Source of the DNA: Phylloscopus collybita
Taxonomy: Eukaryota; Chordata; Aves; Passeriformes; Phylloscopidae
DNA: 64,000 nucleotides
Reading direction: 5' to 3'
Assembly (NCBI GenBank): GCA_027886175.1
Contig: JAJNNQ010000011.1
Coordinates: 3,658,001 to 3,722,000 of the forward strand
The notes beneath the pieces are model-generated. The model worked only from the letters and a program-made list of their open reading frames with translations, had not been told where the DNA came from and ran no database searches. Positions 9,844 through 22,804 of this stretch are shown in pieces (within the stretch, counting starts at the first letter, position 1; every line of letters starts with the position of its first letter). Made by a program: the position numbers and the translations under genes.

Positions 9844-10109
9844 GTGGGAGCCGCGCTGGGTTGTGCCGGGGCTCGGGGCTGGCTGCGGGCGGAGGGGGCG
9901 GCAGGGGGCTCTGGCTGTGGCTGGGTTGTGCCGTGTCCGCGCCGTGTTCCCCGTGCGCTGAGGGCGCTGCGGGAGCGGCTGCCCGCGGTCTCCTTCCCGC
10001 GGGTGCCTGGGCAGGAGCCGGGGCCGGAGCAGCGCTGGCTCGTCCCGGTTCCTGTGGGTAGGACGGAGGCGCTGCGCTGTCCCCGGGCCTGAGCGGGAAA
10101 ATTGGCATC

Positions 10110-10620
10110 GCCAGAAGATTCTGTGCCCGAAGGAGCCAGAGGAGTCCTGTAAAAGTGACTTTATTCATGAACAAAGGGAGAGGCCATGCGGCATTTGCCA
10201 TGCGGTCTCTCCAATTGTTGTAGTTCGCGGCCTCCTTTTTATCCTGATTTTCCCTTCTGCATCTCCCTCTCCCTTTGCCCAGTGGCGAAGGTCCTTGGAA
10301 AGTTCAGCCTTCCCGATCCCCCTGCTGCATGTCCTCGTTAATATGCACCCCCCTTTTGTATAACATCCGATATTCCTGGCTCTTTTCAGGCTTTGTTCTT
10401 CTTCTCCGTGTTCAGGAATTCAGCAGGACCTTGGCTGAGCAGCAGTCCATGTCAATGAGTAACATTTTCTGGAACTGATGAGTTTCTCTCGTTCCTTCCT
10501 TATCTCCAAGTCCCCGGCCCTCTCTCCAAGCAGATTCACTCATTGACTCTATTTTTGCTTCCTCGTTCCTCTTTGGTTTTGGGATTATTGTCAGTGAGCT
10601 CAATTCTGGAAAAAGGAAAA
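10110..10620 (-). mobile_element. Promoter-side LTR (copy 2)
   Basis: Minus-strand LTR inserted just inside the first intron of ZNF-2, antisense to it. On its own strand it has a TATA-like GGATAAAAAGG and AATAAA followed by GTCACTTTTACAGG. It matches 26570-27000 and 30560-31075. Confidence 0.65.
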
Positions 10621-11690
10621 TTCAGACTTCGAATATTTTGCAAAACTCCAATAAGGGAAAAACTGGGACAATGTCCAGCGCTGGCGTGTTCCTGGCCATC
10701 AGCCAAGGAACACTCTGCACATCAAGGCAGCCTTATCTATGTGCTGTTCCTTTACTGAGCTACATACATATTCATGAGTTTCATGTGCTGTTCAAACATT
10801 CTTGCAGCTTTTGATGGTTTAGAAACTTTTCTTTATTTTGTTGTCTGCTCTGGCTTATCTACATCACATCCTGCAGATCAGGTCAATCTCTTTTATTTCT
10901 TCTTGTGGCCTCATCCTGTTGTTTCACACTTCCCAGAGAGCGAACAGTTCACAAACTCTTCTCTCCTTCTTCTCTGCTGCTCTGGTTTGTGTGGCCCTTT
11001 TCTCATCCCTTGGAGAGGTCAGTCAGCAGCTGTGGGAAACAACCTGAGTGCTTTATACAGTTCTCTGGGTTACACACAAGGATTGGACCATTTTCTATTT
11101 TTCCAAGGCCTACAGTACAATACATTCATCCCATGATCAGTTCTAGAAGCTGTCAGGTGTCTACATCAACATCAAATACTCATCCCACTGCTGCTTCCAT
11201 GAGTTACACGGTGCAGACTTCAAATGAGCAATGAGGTTAAATGAGCAAGCAGCTCAAAGGGATTCTAAACTGCACTGTGCTTACAATCAATAACCACAGA
11301 TAAAGACCAGCACCCAAATGTGAAAGCCAATATTCTGGGGTCATTTTCAACAATTCCCTGTCCTTTTGTAGCCCTTTGTGGCTCAGGATGCCTGGCTGCC
11401 ACCTGCATCCCCTTGCTCAGCTGCTGACTGAGCTGCACTCAGCAAGGTGTCCTGCATGGCCCAAAGATGAGAGTTGCTGCAGCACAGAAGAGGAGGAAGA
11501 GCATTCGTTTAACCCCTGGTGTGCCAGGGAACCCCGACACCGTGTCCCATTCCCATCCTTTCCACGTTTGGGCCGGAACATGAGCTGCTTTCTTATTTCT
11601 TTTGTTCTGTTTCACCACTTTCCCGTTGTCATCTCTTTGCCAGCAGCATCTTGAGTCATTTAATTTTCCACACTGTGCTCCTCCTCCTGC
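10620..11690 (-). repeat. Shared block B (copy 2, inverted)
   Basis: Reverse complement of 6960-8040 with scattered substitutions. No gene recognised. Confidence 0.7.
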
Positions 11691-12480
11691 TCAAGGATAA
11701 TCTGATCCCATCCCACGGTGAAATGTTGTGTTCTTGGTTTGAGTGGGTTGGTGGGCCAGACTCAGGAGCTGGATCTGTCTCTTTGGTTCTTACTTGGAGG
11801 ACAGCTTGTAATGTAATTATTGCTTACAGTGTCCTTGTGTCCTGCAGCTGGAAGCCTGATTCCTTGCCAGGGGCTGTTTGGGTGGGCTCTCCCCTGCCCA
11901 GGAGGGCAATGCCTCTGCCAGGTCCTTGTGGCCGAGCCGGTGCCCTGGGTGCTGGGGCCCCCTTGGGCCCTGGGCTTGATCCCTCAGGGGCTGTAGAAAC
12001 TCTGCCATGGCCTTTGCCTTCCCCTTGGCCTTTTCCTCCTCCCTTCTTGCCTTCCCCTGCTGTGCCTTTGTGACCAAGTGCTGCAGGGGCTTCTTCTGCC
12101 CCTCCTGCAGCCCCCCTGAGTGCCTGTGGGTGCTCATCCTCTGACAGCTGCTGAGCTTTCTGCAAAACCATTCATTTCTGCAGGGACCCAAACAAAGTCC
12201 TTCAAGGATAATCTCGATCCTTCCACGTAGAATCCACATTTCCCATCTTCTTCCTCTTTTCCATCATCCTTTTTCTTCCCACAGCAATTCCTGCTGCTGC
12301 TTCTTGCCTTCACCATATTCCTGCACATTCTCTTTCACCCTTTCCCTTCCCAGCACACCAACACCATCCATCCCCTGTTGTCCAAATCCCTTCTTGACTT
12401 CCCTAATTGCCCCTCTGGGTGTCCACGTCCTTAATTACCTCTGGGAGAATGTGCAAACTGCCTGGACATTCTCCCAAGGG
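11690..12480 (-). mobile_element. ERV gag-like fragment (copy 2)
   Basis: Minus-strand copy of the lysine-rich gag-like segment (best frame 12239 to 11817), with in-frame codon losses at the KKARR site compared with other copies. Bounded on the right by the foreign tandem-repeat insert at 12485. Confidence 0.5.
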
Positions 12481-12484
12481 ACAC

Positions 12485-12640
12485 TTGGATGGACACAGAC
12501 ATGGAGACTGACATGGGGCCACATGGACATGGAGGGGGATGTGGCCATTCACGGGGACACAGGGGGACACGGGCACAGTTGGTGATGTGAGGGACAATGA
12601 CAGGGACGGAAACATGGTGGGGAGACAGCCATGGGTGAGA
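12485..12640 (+). repeat. Insert of the 3'-flank tandem repeat
   Basis: About 155 bases of GGACATGG-type repeat, otherwise found only beyond ZNF stop codons, interrupt the gag-flank sequence at the point where other copies read AAGGGACCCTTCAGAGACAT. The outer sequence resumes with ATATTTTGGG. Confidence 0.6.
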
Positions 12641-12979
12641 TATTTTGGGTTCATCATGTGTTTTGTTGGGACACTTTCCTGGCTTTCTCTTTTCCTCCCT
12701 GCATGGGTGCCCTGCCGTGGTTACTCCCTGAAGATCCCAGTGTCCTCCCTGATGAGATTTTCAGTGCTCTCTCCCTGCTGACTCTTCCCAGACCCCCCTG
12801 ATCTGTCACTCGTCTGTCTCCTGGGCACTCTCAGGTCCCCAATCAATCCCCGGTGCCGCCGCCACCCAAGGGAGCCGATCACCCAAACTGGGTGAGGCAC
12901 CTTCAGCTCCACTCACTGCCCGCCCCCCCGGGCGGTGGAAGGAATTCCAGAGGAGCCCCAAGGTTTGTGGAAAAATTCC

Positions 12980-13420
12980 CATCACCAGAGGTTTGTGTCC
13001 ACAGAGAAGGCAGAGGAGTCCTGTACAAGTCATTTCATTCATGAAAAGAGGGAGAGGCCATGGGACATTTCCCATGGGGTCTCTCCAGTTGTTGGAGGAC
13101 GCAGCCTCCTTTTCATCCTAATTTTCCTGGCTGCATCTCCCTCTCCCTTTTCCCATGGGATGAAGTGCTTGAGAGGTACAGAGTTCCCAATGCACCTCCC
13201 ACATACCCCCCTTAATATGCACCCCACTTCTGTCTGGGTAGGGATATTCACAGCTCTGTTCACTCTTTGTTCCTCTTCCCCAAGTTCATGAATTGAGCAG
13301 GACCTTGGCTGAGCAGCAGTCTGTGTGGTCAGTGAATAACATTTTCTGGAACTGAGGGCTTCTTCTGTCCCTTCCTTATGTCCAAGTGCCTGGCCCTGTC
13401 TCCAAGCAGATTCCCAGCAT
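12980..13420 (-). mobile_element. Diverged promoter-side LTR (type II)
   Basis: A diverged relative of the LTR at 10110-10620: it shares the GAGGCCATG, CTGCATCTCCCTCTCCC, TTAATATGCACCCC and CCTTGGCTGAGCAGCAG segments in order. Other type II pieces are at 33240-33305, 50530-50760 and 59550-60020. It lies upstream of the ZNF genes that lack the extra coding exon. Confidence 0.55.
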
Positions 13421-13614
13421 CTTTTTGTAAAGTCACTTTCCTCTTCCTTTCATGTCCCCTTTTGCAGGACATCCTTTTGATTTAAAAGAGGTTTTTGCTG
13501 AGTCTTGATGTTTGGGGAGTTACTGATCTGTGTCTTGATGTTTGGAGCACTTTTAGCTTGAATTTTGGTGTTTTGGAGGTTCTTACCGACCCAAGGTGCC
13601 CAATGATTTCCTGA

Positions 13615-14616
<1,002 letters not shown>

Positions 14617-14917
14617 GGGAAGCCCTTAGAGAGCAAGAAGAGCTTCGTGCGCTGCTCCAGCTCCATCCCCCCTGGGAGGATCAGCATTGGATGATCCCCA
14701 GTGACCCCGTTGGGTAGAGCCCTGGTGATCCCTTGTTGGGAAGACACCTGGCTGTGGGAGCTGCACATTTTCCTGGCTCCCTGTGGGCACCTGGATGAAC
14801 ACAGGGGCAGGAACATCCATCGGGACACAGACCGACACTGGGAATTCCTTGGGGAGAGTGGATTTGTTGGCTTTCAAACTCAGAAAATCTTTTGTGTTCA
14901 ATGCTGTCTTCTGGTGG

Positions 14918-14990
14918 CCTCAAGCAATACTGGATGGTCTTGGAGGTCTTTTCCAACCTGTGGGATTCCACAATTTTGATTTCCTATTGC
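14918..14990 (+). mobile_element. CR1 3' tail fragment (ZNF-2 flank)
   Basis: Plus-strand TGGATGGTCTTGGAGGTCTT and flanks match the copy beyond ZNF-1, in the same sense as the gene. Confidence 0.6.
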
Positions 14991-15224
14991 CCGGGGGCAT
15001 CTTCCACAGCCAAATGGTGATGAACTGGGGCAAGGATCAAGGTTTTGGAGACAGTGGGGTGGAAACCCCTCTGAAAAAGGTTCTTCCCTTCCACCCAAGC
15101 ACATGGATTCTCAGCTGGCATGGACACAGAAATCCTTTTCTTTTGGCCTTGATTTGCTTTTCATTTCTCTTCATCCCTTAAAAAAAATCTGACACTGGGG
15201 TAAAAATGAGGACATTGAACTAAG

Positions 15225-15480
15225 ACCTGGGTGAGGGCATGGGGGGACATAGACATGGAGAGTTACATGGGGACACATGGACATGGAGGGGAATGTGGCC
15301 ATTCCTGGGGACACAGGGGGACACGGGCTGATGGAGATGTGGGGGACAATGACAGGGATGGAAACGTGGTGGGGAGACAGCCATGGGTGAGGCCATGGTG
15401 GGACATGGCCAGTGACATGTGGGGACATGGCCATGGCCGGTGCCATGGGGGGAACTTGCAGGGGCTGTGGGGGATGCTGG
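15225..15480. repeat. CATGG-type tandem repeat (ZNF-2 flank)
   Basis: Units like ggacatggacatggagg; the reverse complement of the arrays at 3480-3740 and 57640-57925. Confidence 0.7.
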
Positions 15481-15529
15481 GTGTGAGGGAGTTGAGGGTT
15501 CCTTGGAGGGACTTGGGGTTTGCTGAGGC

Positions 15530-15870
15530 CTTTGGGGACCCCAGGCCGAGCGGCTCTGGCAGCGCTGGGAGACCCTGGCGGAGGTTCTGGGGCAGCTGCT
15601 CAAGGAGCCCCTGACCTGGAGCCCCAGCCAGGCATTGGGGTCCTGGAAGGGAATGAAGGTCTTTGTCCCCAGGAGGGAAATCCCAGCAGCCCCAGGGTGT
15701 TGTGGGCAGCTGAGAGGCCACAAGAGGGAGGGGAAAGCCAGACAGAGCTGTCCCTGTCCAAAACTGCCCCCCCAAAATCCCCCAAACTCATGGATTCTTT
15801 GCAGGAAAAAGCTGCCAGGAGGTGTCTCAATTAAGGGAAAGGAGGGATGGGATGCCCAGTCTTAACAGGA
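15530..15870 (+). repeat. ZNF 3'-flank block with exon-like frame (copy 2)
   Basis: A CCCCAG site near 15542 is followed by a frame reading AERLWQRWETLAEVLGQLLK and on into KEPLTW. Same block as 3125-3470 inverted. Function unknown. Confidence 0.4.
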
Positions 15871-15901
15871 GGGGCCTGGAGCCCCCAAACCCAAGCTTGG
15901 G

Positions 15902-16620
15902 TGTCTTGGGTTATGGAACCAAAAATGTGTATTCTGTTTCATCTCTTGAAAGCCGTTGGGAAGATGTTTATCTATTGTTGTGGTGGATTTTTATTGTGTT
16001 TCCAATTGCAGGTCAGTTCTAATGGTCAGTTTTATACACCACCCATATTTTGTATTGTTACAATATATTTTATCCCTAATGGATTGTTCCTTTCCCCCTG
16101 TATTGTTGGTTTTGCCCTGACTGTCTATCTTCCCTAGACCTGCCCTTCCCTCCTCCTACAGAATTGTCAATCCTTCCCTCACCCTGCCCCTTCTTCCAGA
16201 CCCTTCCCTGTCAATCCCCCAACCTTCGACGCCCCAGTGGTTGGTTTAAACTGTTCCCTCCCCTTGTGTTCTTTCATTGCTCTGTGCATTGTACTCCCCG
16301 CCTTATGTTCCTCCCCCATGTCACCCTCATTGGTTGGAAATTGTATCCTCTCCCCAGACCTCCCCCACTTATCAGCCCCTGCAAGCCCAGGTTCTGTGCC
16401 TTTTTCTGTCCCTGACCCTCTGGGCAATAAACACCTTTGGAAATCACCCAGAAGGCCTCTCCCTGTCCCTTGTCCCTGCCCTGGACGCGTGCCACCTGTG
16501 CTATAGAGCAGCTGTGCCCTGCAGCTGCACCCCGGATTGCCTGGCTTTCTGGGGGCAGCCCACTCCTGGCGCCGGTGCCGGGAGCTGGCTGGGCTGAAGA
16601 ACACCGGCATCACATCCTAT
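15902..16620 (+). mobile_element. TGTCTTGGG-family LTR, near full length
   Basis: Starts TGTCTTGGGTTATGG at 15902. AATAAA near 16426 is followed by a GC-richer U5-like part with TGGCGCCGGTGCCGGG at about 16565, which resembles a primer-binding site. Near-identical copies: 56540-57234 (minus) and 40737-41368 (plus, missing the first 80 bases). Confidence 0.65.
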
Positions 16621-17130
16621 CCCCATTTCTTGGCCTGAGAGCCCCTGAATTTTCTAAACTATAATAATTTGGAGAGAGGGAGTTTACATTCTCCACTCCA
16701 AGGGAGTCTCTGGCTTTCCCTGGCACACACCTGTCTTTCAAACTAACACCTTTCTCTGAGTGAGTTACAATGTAAAAGTCATTTATAATAGAAAAGTTAG
16801 CTATAATAGTTATACTATAAAAGCATTTCAGCATTGAGCATTGTGTATTTTAATATGTTGCTAAGGCCTATGATATAAATTTATTACGCTTCCTTTTCTG
16901 TTGGCTATGCAGTGTACACACAAACTGATAGATTGTGTTATACCAGAAAGCAGCTGGAAGGAACTATAAATTGCACTGTATCAAAATCATTGTGATCAAT
17001 GTCAACATGCAAAAGCTGACATGTGAATGCATAAGGCAATATTGTATTGTCATTGATATTGCCATTGATATTCTTTACATTGTCATTTATAACCGCCTCT
17101 GCTTCAGGCACCAAGGGGGCTCATTCACCC
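16620..17130. other. AT-rich spacer after the LTR
   Basis: Contains a TGAGAGCCCCTGAATTTTC leader-like segment that also occurs near 19448, 38150, 53640 and 56490, then AT-rich sequence. No gene seen. Confidence 0.4.
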
Positions 17131-17260
17131 CCTGCCCCTGCATCCCTGAGAGTTCTCAAGTGCCCCTGAGTGTCCCTGAACATCCCTGAGTGTCCCCAAG
17201 TGTCCCTGAGTATCCCTGCATGTTCCCTGAGTGTCCCTGAGTGTCCCCAGTGAGGTCACC
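17130..17260. repeat. TGTCCCTGAG tandem repeat
   Basis: About ten imperfect 10-12-base units. The inverted copy is at 55880-56010. Confidence 0.75.
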
Positions 17261-17415
17261 CCAGGAATTCCCATCAGGATTTGGAACAGTTTCAATGAAA
17301 ATCTCCAGAACATTCCCGAATTTTGTCTCAAACACCGTGCAGGGAGAGGGGAGGGGACAAGTGACACCAGCCATGTTCCCGATGATGCCATCACCCCAAT
17401 GATGTCCCCAAGCTG

Positions 17416-18480
17416 TTAAGAATGGGGCCAGCAGACCAGCTCCTTTGAAAAGGCCTTTATTGCAAAACAGCGCTGGGTGGGGGCCCGAGGGGTCGCGCAC
17501 ACGGCCACTGCTCCCGCTGGACGGCGCCGAGGAGGACACAGCAGAGCTGGGGCTCCCGTCCCCACCAGAGTCCCTGGGAAGTCACTTGTAGGGTCGTGGT
17601 CCGGGGCTGTCACACTGGCCCGGTACTGTCCGGTCATGGCGAGGAGTCGGAGGTCTTTAGTTGGTAGCCTGATGTTCCCCACTGTTCTCCTCAGCTGAAG
17701 AAGTCACTTTCAGTCTTTGGTGTTGTAATGGCTCGTTGCCTTTGGGCTCTTTACCCTGAAATATTGTCCCATCATTCCCTGGTGTCTCCTCATTTGCATG
17801 TGCGCCATCTTGGGGAGCAGTGGCAGTGGTTCCCGATGGGAAATGGATACCGGTGTACAATGGAAGGGGATCAATGGAGTGAAATCATCAATAACAGGTA
17901 AGTAATTAACGTCCTTTAACATGAACAGGTGTTGTGGTGTGCCTTTAAGGTTTTCAAGGTGGGCTCCCTTTTGGAGATTCTTCCCCTCCCCCGGGGTAGG
18001 TTTTTCCCAGCCAACGCTGAGGGAATGATTATAATACACCGGGTTTACCAAGCAACCTGAGATTCTGCAGGGGCTGCCCATCGAAGGAATTGGCCCCGGC
18101 AGAGAGGGCCCACCCCTCCTCACAGGTGATTTGACCTTTAGGCTGCCCTTTAGCCCTCGGGTCACGCCCTGTCCCTCTCTGGTAGGTAGGCTGTGTGCCC
18201 TCCCCCTTCCCCCTCTCCCAGGTGAAAACCCAGCACAGGCACATGGTCGGGGTTCTGCTCAGGGCAGTCACACGGTTCAGAAGTGCTGCTGTAACTGGAA
18301 TAAAATCTCTGGACAAGACTCCTGAGGCAGATCCGTTTCCTTTCTCCACTGATTCATCCAACCTCTCTGAAGGAGCCATGCAGGATTCATCTTGCTACAT
18401 TTACCCCGGGTCCTACGCTGCCTGAAACAAGCCTGGACTTGTCCGAGGGGTCTGTGCCTGTGTTAGCAGTGCAGGGAGAG
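17416..18480 (-). mobile_element. LTR-like unit with a 151-codon open frame (copy 1)
   Basis: On the minus strand the left end reads TGCAATAAAGGCCTTTTC (poly(A) signal) and TTCTTAACA at 17416, as in an LTR end. A 151-codon frame from 18165 to 17710 (opens with ATG; begins MTRGLKGSLKVKSPVRRGGP) is kept open in the inverted copy 54957-55412, with about nine amino-acid differences. I do not recognise the peptide; many of the differences are non-synonymous, so the frame may be open by descent rather than by use. Confidence 0.4.
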
Positions 18481-19020
18481 GATCCTTTTGGGACTGTTAT
18501 AAATGCACATTTTGGAGCTGGCTGTTCGCAAATATTGAAATGAATGTTATACATATAGTGTAAGAAGGTTGTACTGTATTTCCTTTTATTTGTGGAATTT
18601 AAAAATGTAACAAAGGTATATTTTCAGATGGTAACAAAGTAGAGATGGGGGTTGTTTTTGTTTTCTAACTCCTCAACTAGATAGAAGACAGAAGGGCCGT
18701 TTGGTATTCCTCAACTAAAGATTTCTGATAAAGAACAATTAAGCCTTTGAGAGTTTTCATCTTCAGAAGACAGATTTACAACATACATCTAGACTGTGTG
18801 GTATCCCACAGATAAACTATGCTTAGGGGGGTCTTGAAACCAAAATGAATATTTGAATCATGCATTAGCTTATTTAAATATGTAACACCAAGACGTTTTA
18901 ATACCAAGAAATTTGGAATGGGCAGTGTGTTGCTTTTCACCCTCAGTTGAGAAGCTATCATCTTTTGTCTCCTTATTGTCTATTTTTATTCTATTTTATT
19001 TTCTTTTTATTAAACTTCTA
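18480..19020. other. AT-rich stretch without a gene
   Basis: Low-complexity AT-rich DNA. Inverted copy at 54080-54660, which differs by a small indel near 54600. No supported feature. Confidence 0.5.
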
Positions 19021-19450
19021 AATTAATAGAACAAGGTGAAACGCCGTTTTTCACACTGCTGGGACATCTTGCTGGCCCAGCTTGCTGCTGCCGAGAGTCC
19101 TGCAGGGGCCCTGGGATGGGCAGCCCCAGGGCTCTGGGAAGCAAAGCCTCTCCTCCATCCCTTCCCGTCCCGGACAAAGCCGCCATCACCGCGCGCTCCC
19201 CGAGCCCGCGCCACAGCGCCCCCTGCAGCCGCGGGGGGATCATCGCACCTGCCCTGCCCACCGGGAGCCACCAGCGCCCCTGCCGGCTGTGCCCGGAACT
19301 GCACCCCAGGGGAAAGTGCCGCGCTCAGGGAAGCTGTTCCTGGGCTCCTGGTTCTGTTTGTTATCAATGCTGTGGGTGGTGGGGTTTGCTTGCCTGGTTA
19401 TACACACCAGGAAAGAACTGTGATTCCTGACCCCATAGCTGTGCCTGAGA
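19020..19450. repeat. GC-rich duplicated block
   Basis: Inverted copy at 53645-54080. All frames are largely open because of composition (GCGCGC-rich core near 19190-19240); the frames do not resemble known proteins. It ends in the GAGAGCCCCTGAATTTTCAAA leader-like sequence. Possibly an LTR/leader piece. Confidence 0.4.
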
Positions 19451-19559
19451 GCCCCTGAATTTTCAAAATGATAATAATTCACAGGAAGTGGGGTTTGAAT
19501 TCTCCTCTCCAAGGAAGGCTCCTCCTTCCTCAGCAGACACCTGTTGTTCAAACCTAGAC

Positions 19560-20040
19560 ACCATGAGATGATCATGACCATGCGATGACTGTGACTGTGA
19601 CCCTGCCCAGGAGATGATCATGACTGTGAGAGGGCTGTGACAATAAGATGACCACATCACAGCTCTGAGGTGATTGAGATCATGAGCTGACCATGAGATG
19701 AACATGACACAACCTATGGCGATGAGGTCATCATGGCCATGAGAAGACCGTGACCATCAGATGACCATGACACAGCCATAAGCATGAGATCGTGCCCATG
19801 AGAGAACCATGAGTATGAGGTGATTGTGATCAGGAGACAACCATGAACATGAGATGATGGTTCTCAGGAAATGACCATGACATGACTACAACTGTGACCA
19901 TGAACGTGACTGTGGCAATGTCTTGACCACAAGATGACCATGACCATTTGATGACCATGAGCATTTAATGACCATGACCGTGAGGTCACCATGACCTAAC
20001 CATGGCCATGGGGTCATAAAGATTATGAGATGAGCAAGAG
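19560..20040. repeat. ATGACC-type simple tandem repeat
   Basis: About 480 bases of degenerate 6-12-base units of the ATGACCATG type. The inverted copy is at 53045-53560. Confidence 0.85.
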
Positions 20041-20044
20041 ATGT

Positions 20045-20712
20045 GTAGTGGTTTAGGGCAAATTTGGGAGGAAACCTCCTAAGGGGCTCTCCCTCCCCTC
20101 CCCCAACCGGTTCAGGAGTGACCTCCTCAGAGAGAAGTGGAAAGAAACCTGTTTAATTAAACTGGCAAAGCACTCCCCAGCACAATAAATTCAACAATAC
20201 CAGATGACAAGAACTTTGTGCCGCTCTGGAGAGATGACAAATTCGGAAAGAAGTCTCTCCTGTAGGTTGTTGCTCTACTCTCAGTAACTTCAGCACTGGG
20301 AAAAGTTGCTGCGCAGGGTGGATCTTGGTGGGTCCCAGGTGCAAGCTCCCACGGAGCCCCCCAGGTCCTCAGTCTGGAGAGGTTTGAAGTGTTCCAAAGA
20401 CAGGCAAATAAAAAGGGAAAGAAAGAAAAAAAAACAGGAAAAAGAAAACTGAAGCTTCTCCGCCTCAGCCAAATTCACTAACTAAATTAAAAGAAGGGAA
20501 AAAGAAAGAGGGGAATAAAACCCCTCACTGTCTCATGTCTCTGTGATATTGACTCCCACTCTCAAGGCCAGCACAGAAGGGGAAAATTTCTGAAAACAAA
20601 CTGTGCGCTTCTCAACAGATTTTTACTCTCAGATCTCATATTAAAGGTACAGAGGGTAATATCCAGCATAAACCCAACAGACAATTGGGGATATAAACAA
20701 CGTAACATCACA
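20045..20712 (-). mobile_element. LTR of an ERVK-like family (copy 1)
   Basis: On the minus strand it starts TGTCCTAGTGTGATG at 20712 and ends GCCCTAAACCACTACA near 20045. The matching plus-strand copy is 52365-53036. The poly(A) signal is altered here (TTTAATTAAAC where copy 2 has AATAAA). Its 3' end is shared with the LTR at 34577-35009, which is followed by a lysine-tRNA-type primer site. Confidence 0.7.
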
Positions 20713-20737
20713 CTAGGACACTCCTGGAAAATAGGAA

Positions 20738-20810
20738 ATCAAAATTGTGGAATCCCTGAGGTTGAAAAAGACCTCCAAGACCATCCAGTATTCCTTGAGG
20801 CCACCAGAAG
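20738..20810 (-). mobile_element. CR1 3' tail fragment (ZNF-3 flank)
   Basis: Same signature and position as the copies beyond the other ZNF genes. Confidence 0.6.
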
Positions 20811-21110
20811 AGAGGATTGAACACAAAAGATTATCTCCAGTTGAAAGTCAACACATCCGCTCTCCCCAAGGAATTCCCAGTGTTTGTCTGTGTCGTGATG
20901 GATGTTCTTGCCCCTGCGTTCATCCAGGTGCCCACGGGGAGCCAGGAAGATGTGGAACCCCCCCAGCCAGGTGCCTTCCCAACACGGATCACCAGGGCTC
21001 TGCCCAACAGGGGTCACTGGGGATCATCCAATGCCGATCCTCCCACGGGGGATGGAGCTGGAGCAGCGCACGAAGCTCTTCCCGCTCTCAGGGCACTCCC
21101 AGGGCTTCCC

Positions 21111-22404
21111 TCAGTGGTGCCTCTGTTCGTGTTTGGTCAAATTAGAGCTCTGTGAGAAGCTCTTCCCACACTCAGGACACTCGTAGGGCCTCTCCCCGGT
21201 GTGGATGCGCCGGTGCCTGATGAGGTGTGAGTTGCGTTTGAAGCCCTTCCTGCAGTCGGGGCAGCGGAAGGGCCTCTCCTCCGTGTGAATCCGCTGATGC
21301 AGGAGAAGATTGGAGCTGGTGTGAAACCTCTTCCCACACTGGGGACACTCGTAGGGCCTCTCCCCGGTGTGGATGCGCTGGTGGATTTTCAGGTTGGAGC
21401 CCTTTCCAAAGCCCTTCCCACATTCCAAGCAGGTGTAGAGCCCTTCACCAGTGTGGATCACCTGGTGCTGGATCAGGGCTGAGCTATCTCTGAAGCTCTT
21501 CCCACATTCCCCACACTTGTAGGGCTTTTCCCCACTGTGGATCATCTGGTGTTGCCTAAGATTGCCATTCTGGCTGAAGCTCATCCCACACTCCCCACAC
21601 TCATAGGGCCGTTCCCCAGTGTGGATCCTCTGGTGCTGGATCAGCTTGGACCTGCAGCTGAAACCCTTCCCACATTCCAAGCACTTGTGGGGCTTCTCCC
21701 CTCCATCAGGCTTCTCCTCCAGCTCTGAGCTCCGGCTGGATCTCCGGCCGCCCTCCTGGCACAGGGGGGGTCTTTCCTCCTTGCAGCTCCCTGGGCTGGG
21801 TTTGCAGCCCCTCCTCCTGCGGGATCCCCGGGGCATTTCCTCCTTTTCCATCCGGACACTCCTTGGGAATGAAAAATCCTGGTTTGGTGAAAAAACAACA
21901 GGAGAGCACCTTAGGCTGGGCGTTCCTCCTTGGCCAAGCTCATCCCAGGAAATCATTGGGCACCTTGTGTCTGTAAGATCCTACACAACACCAAGATTCA
22001 GCCCGAAAGTCCTCCAAATATCAAGAGACAGAACAAAAACTCCCCAAACACCAAGACTCAGACAAAACCTCTTCTAAAACATAAAGGTTCAGCCCCTTGC
22101 AGAAACCCAAAGCACCAACATTTAGCCCAATAAAGCTCAGAAACACCAAGATTCACTCCCAGGAAAATCCTGGATCCCCCTCCCCGCTCACCTGCTGCAT
22201 GTGGGGGGGCAACGCTCCTGGGGCTGGGGGACGCTGCAGATCCAGGGAGGGGTGGAACCTTTTGCTGCCTCCTCTTCCTGCTCCTCCTCCTCCTCCGTTG
22301 TCCCTACTCTTCCTCACACTCCTCTTCCTCCTACTGCTCCTCCTTCTCCAGCACAATCCCACCTTCTCCTCCCACGCGCATCCTTTCACCATTTTGTTCT
22401 TCAT
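21111..22404 (-). CDS. ZNF-3: C2H2 zinc-finger protein, 7 fingers, two coding exons
   Basis: Finger exon 21111-21878 (acceptor CACCAAACCAG) with ATG at 21851 (246 residues from there), seven intact C2H2 fingers, ending KHEQRHH-stop. The upstream exon 22192-22404 (71 codons, [17 protein letters not shown] start, glycine/arginine-rich middle, ends HMQQ) closes with CAG before GTGAGC and joins in phase 0, giving 326 residues. The frame is also open upstream of the acceptor, so a retained intron would still read through for some codons. The protein is shorter than ZNF-1 by three fingers from the middle of the array; the last four fingers are conserved. Head to head with ZNF-5; the predicted promoter is near 27.3-27.5 kb. 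Confidence 0.85.
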
Positions 22405-22804
22405 CCCTGCTTCTCCTTCCCTTCTCCTCCTGCCCCCAGGATTGATTGGGGACCCGAGAGTGTCCAGGAGACAGAGGAGTGACAGATCAGGGGGGGCTGG
22501 GAAGAGTCAGCAGGGAGAGAGCACTGAAAATCCCATCAGGGAGGAGACTGGGATCTTCAGGGAGTAACCATGGCAGGGCACCCATGCAAGGTGTAAAAGG
22601 GAAAGCCAGGAAGGGATCCGGGCAAAAGGGATGATGATCCCAAAATATCTCTGAAGGGTCCCTTGGGAGAATGTTGAGGCAGTTTGGACATTCTCCCAGA
22701 GGTAATTAAGGACATGGACACCCAGGGGGCAATGAGGGAAGTCAAGAAGGGATTTAGACAGCAGGGGATGGATGGTGTTGGTGTGCTGGGAAGGGAAAGG
22801 GTGA
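22405..22804. other. Shared upstream region of ZNF-3
   Basis: Same repeat as 5881-6439, with about 150 bases missing before the gag-like segment. No separate gene. Confidence 0.4.

Noticed and set aside
19560..20040. Possible CRISPR-like or regulatory repeat array
   Set aside because: Units are short, degenerate and without unique spacers; it is simple-sequence DNA in an animal genome.
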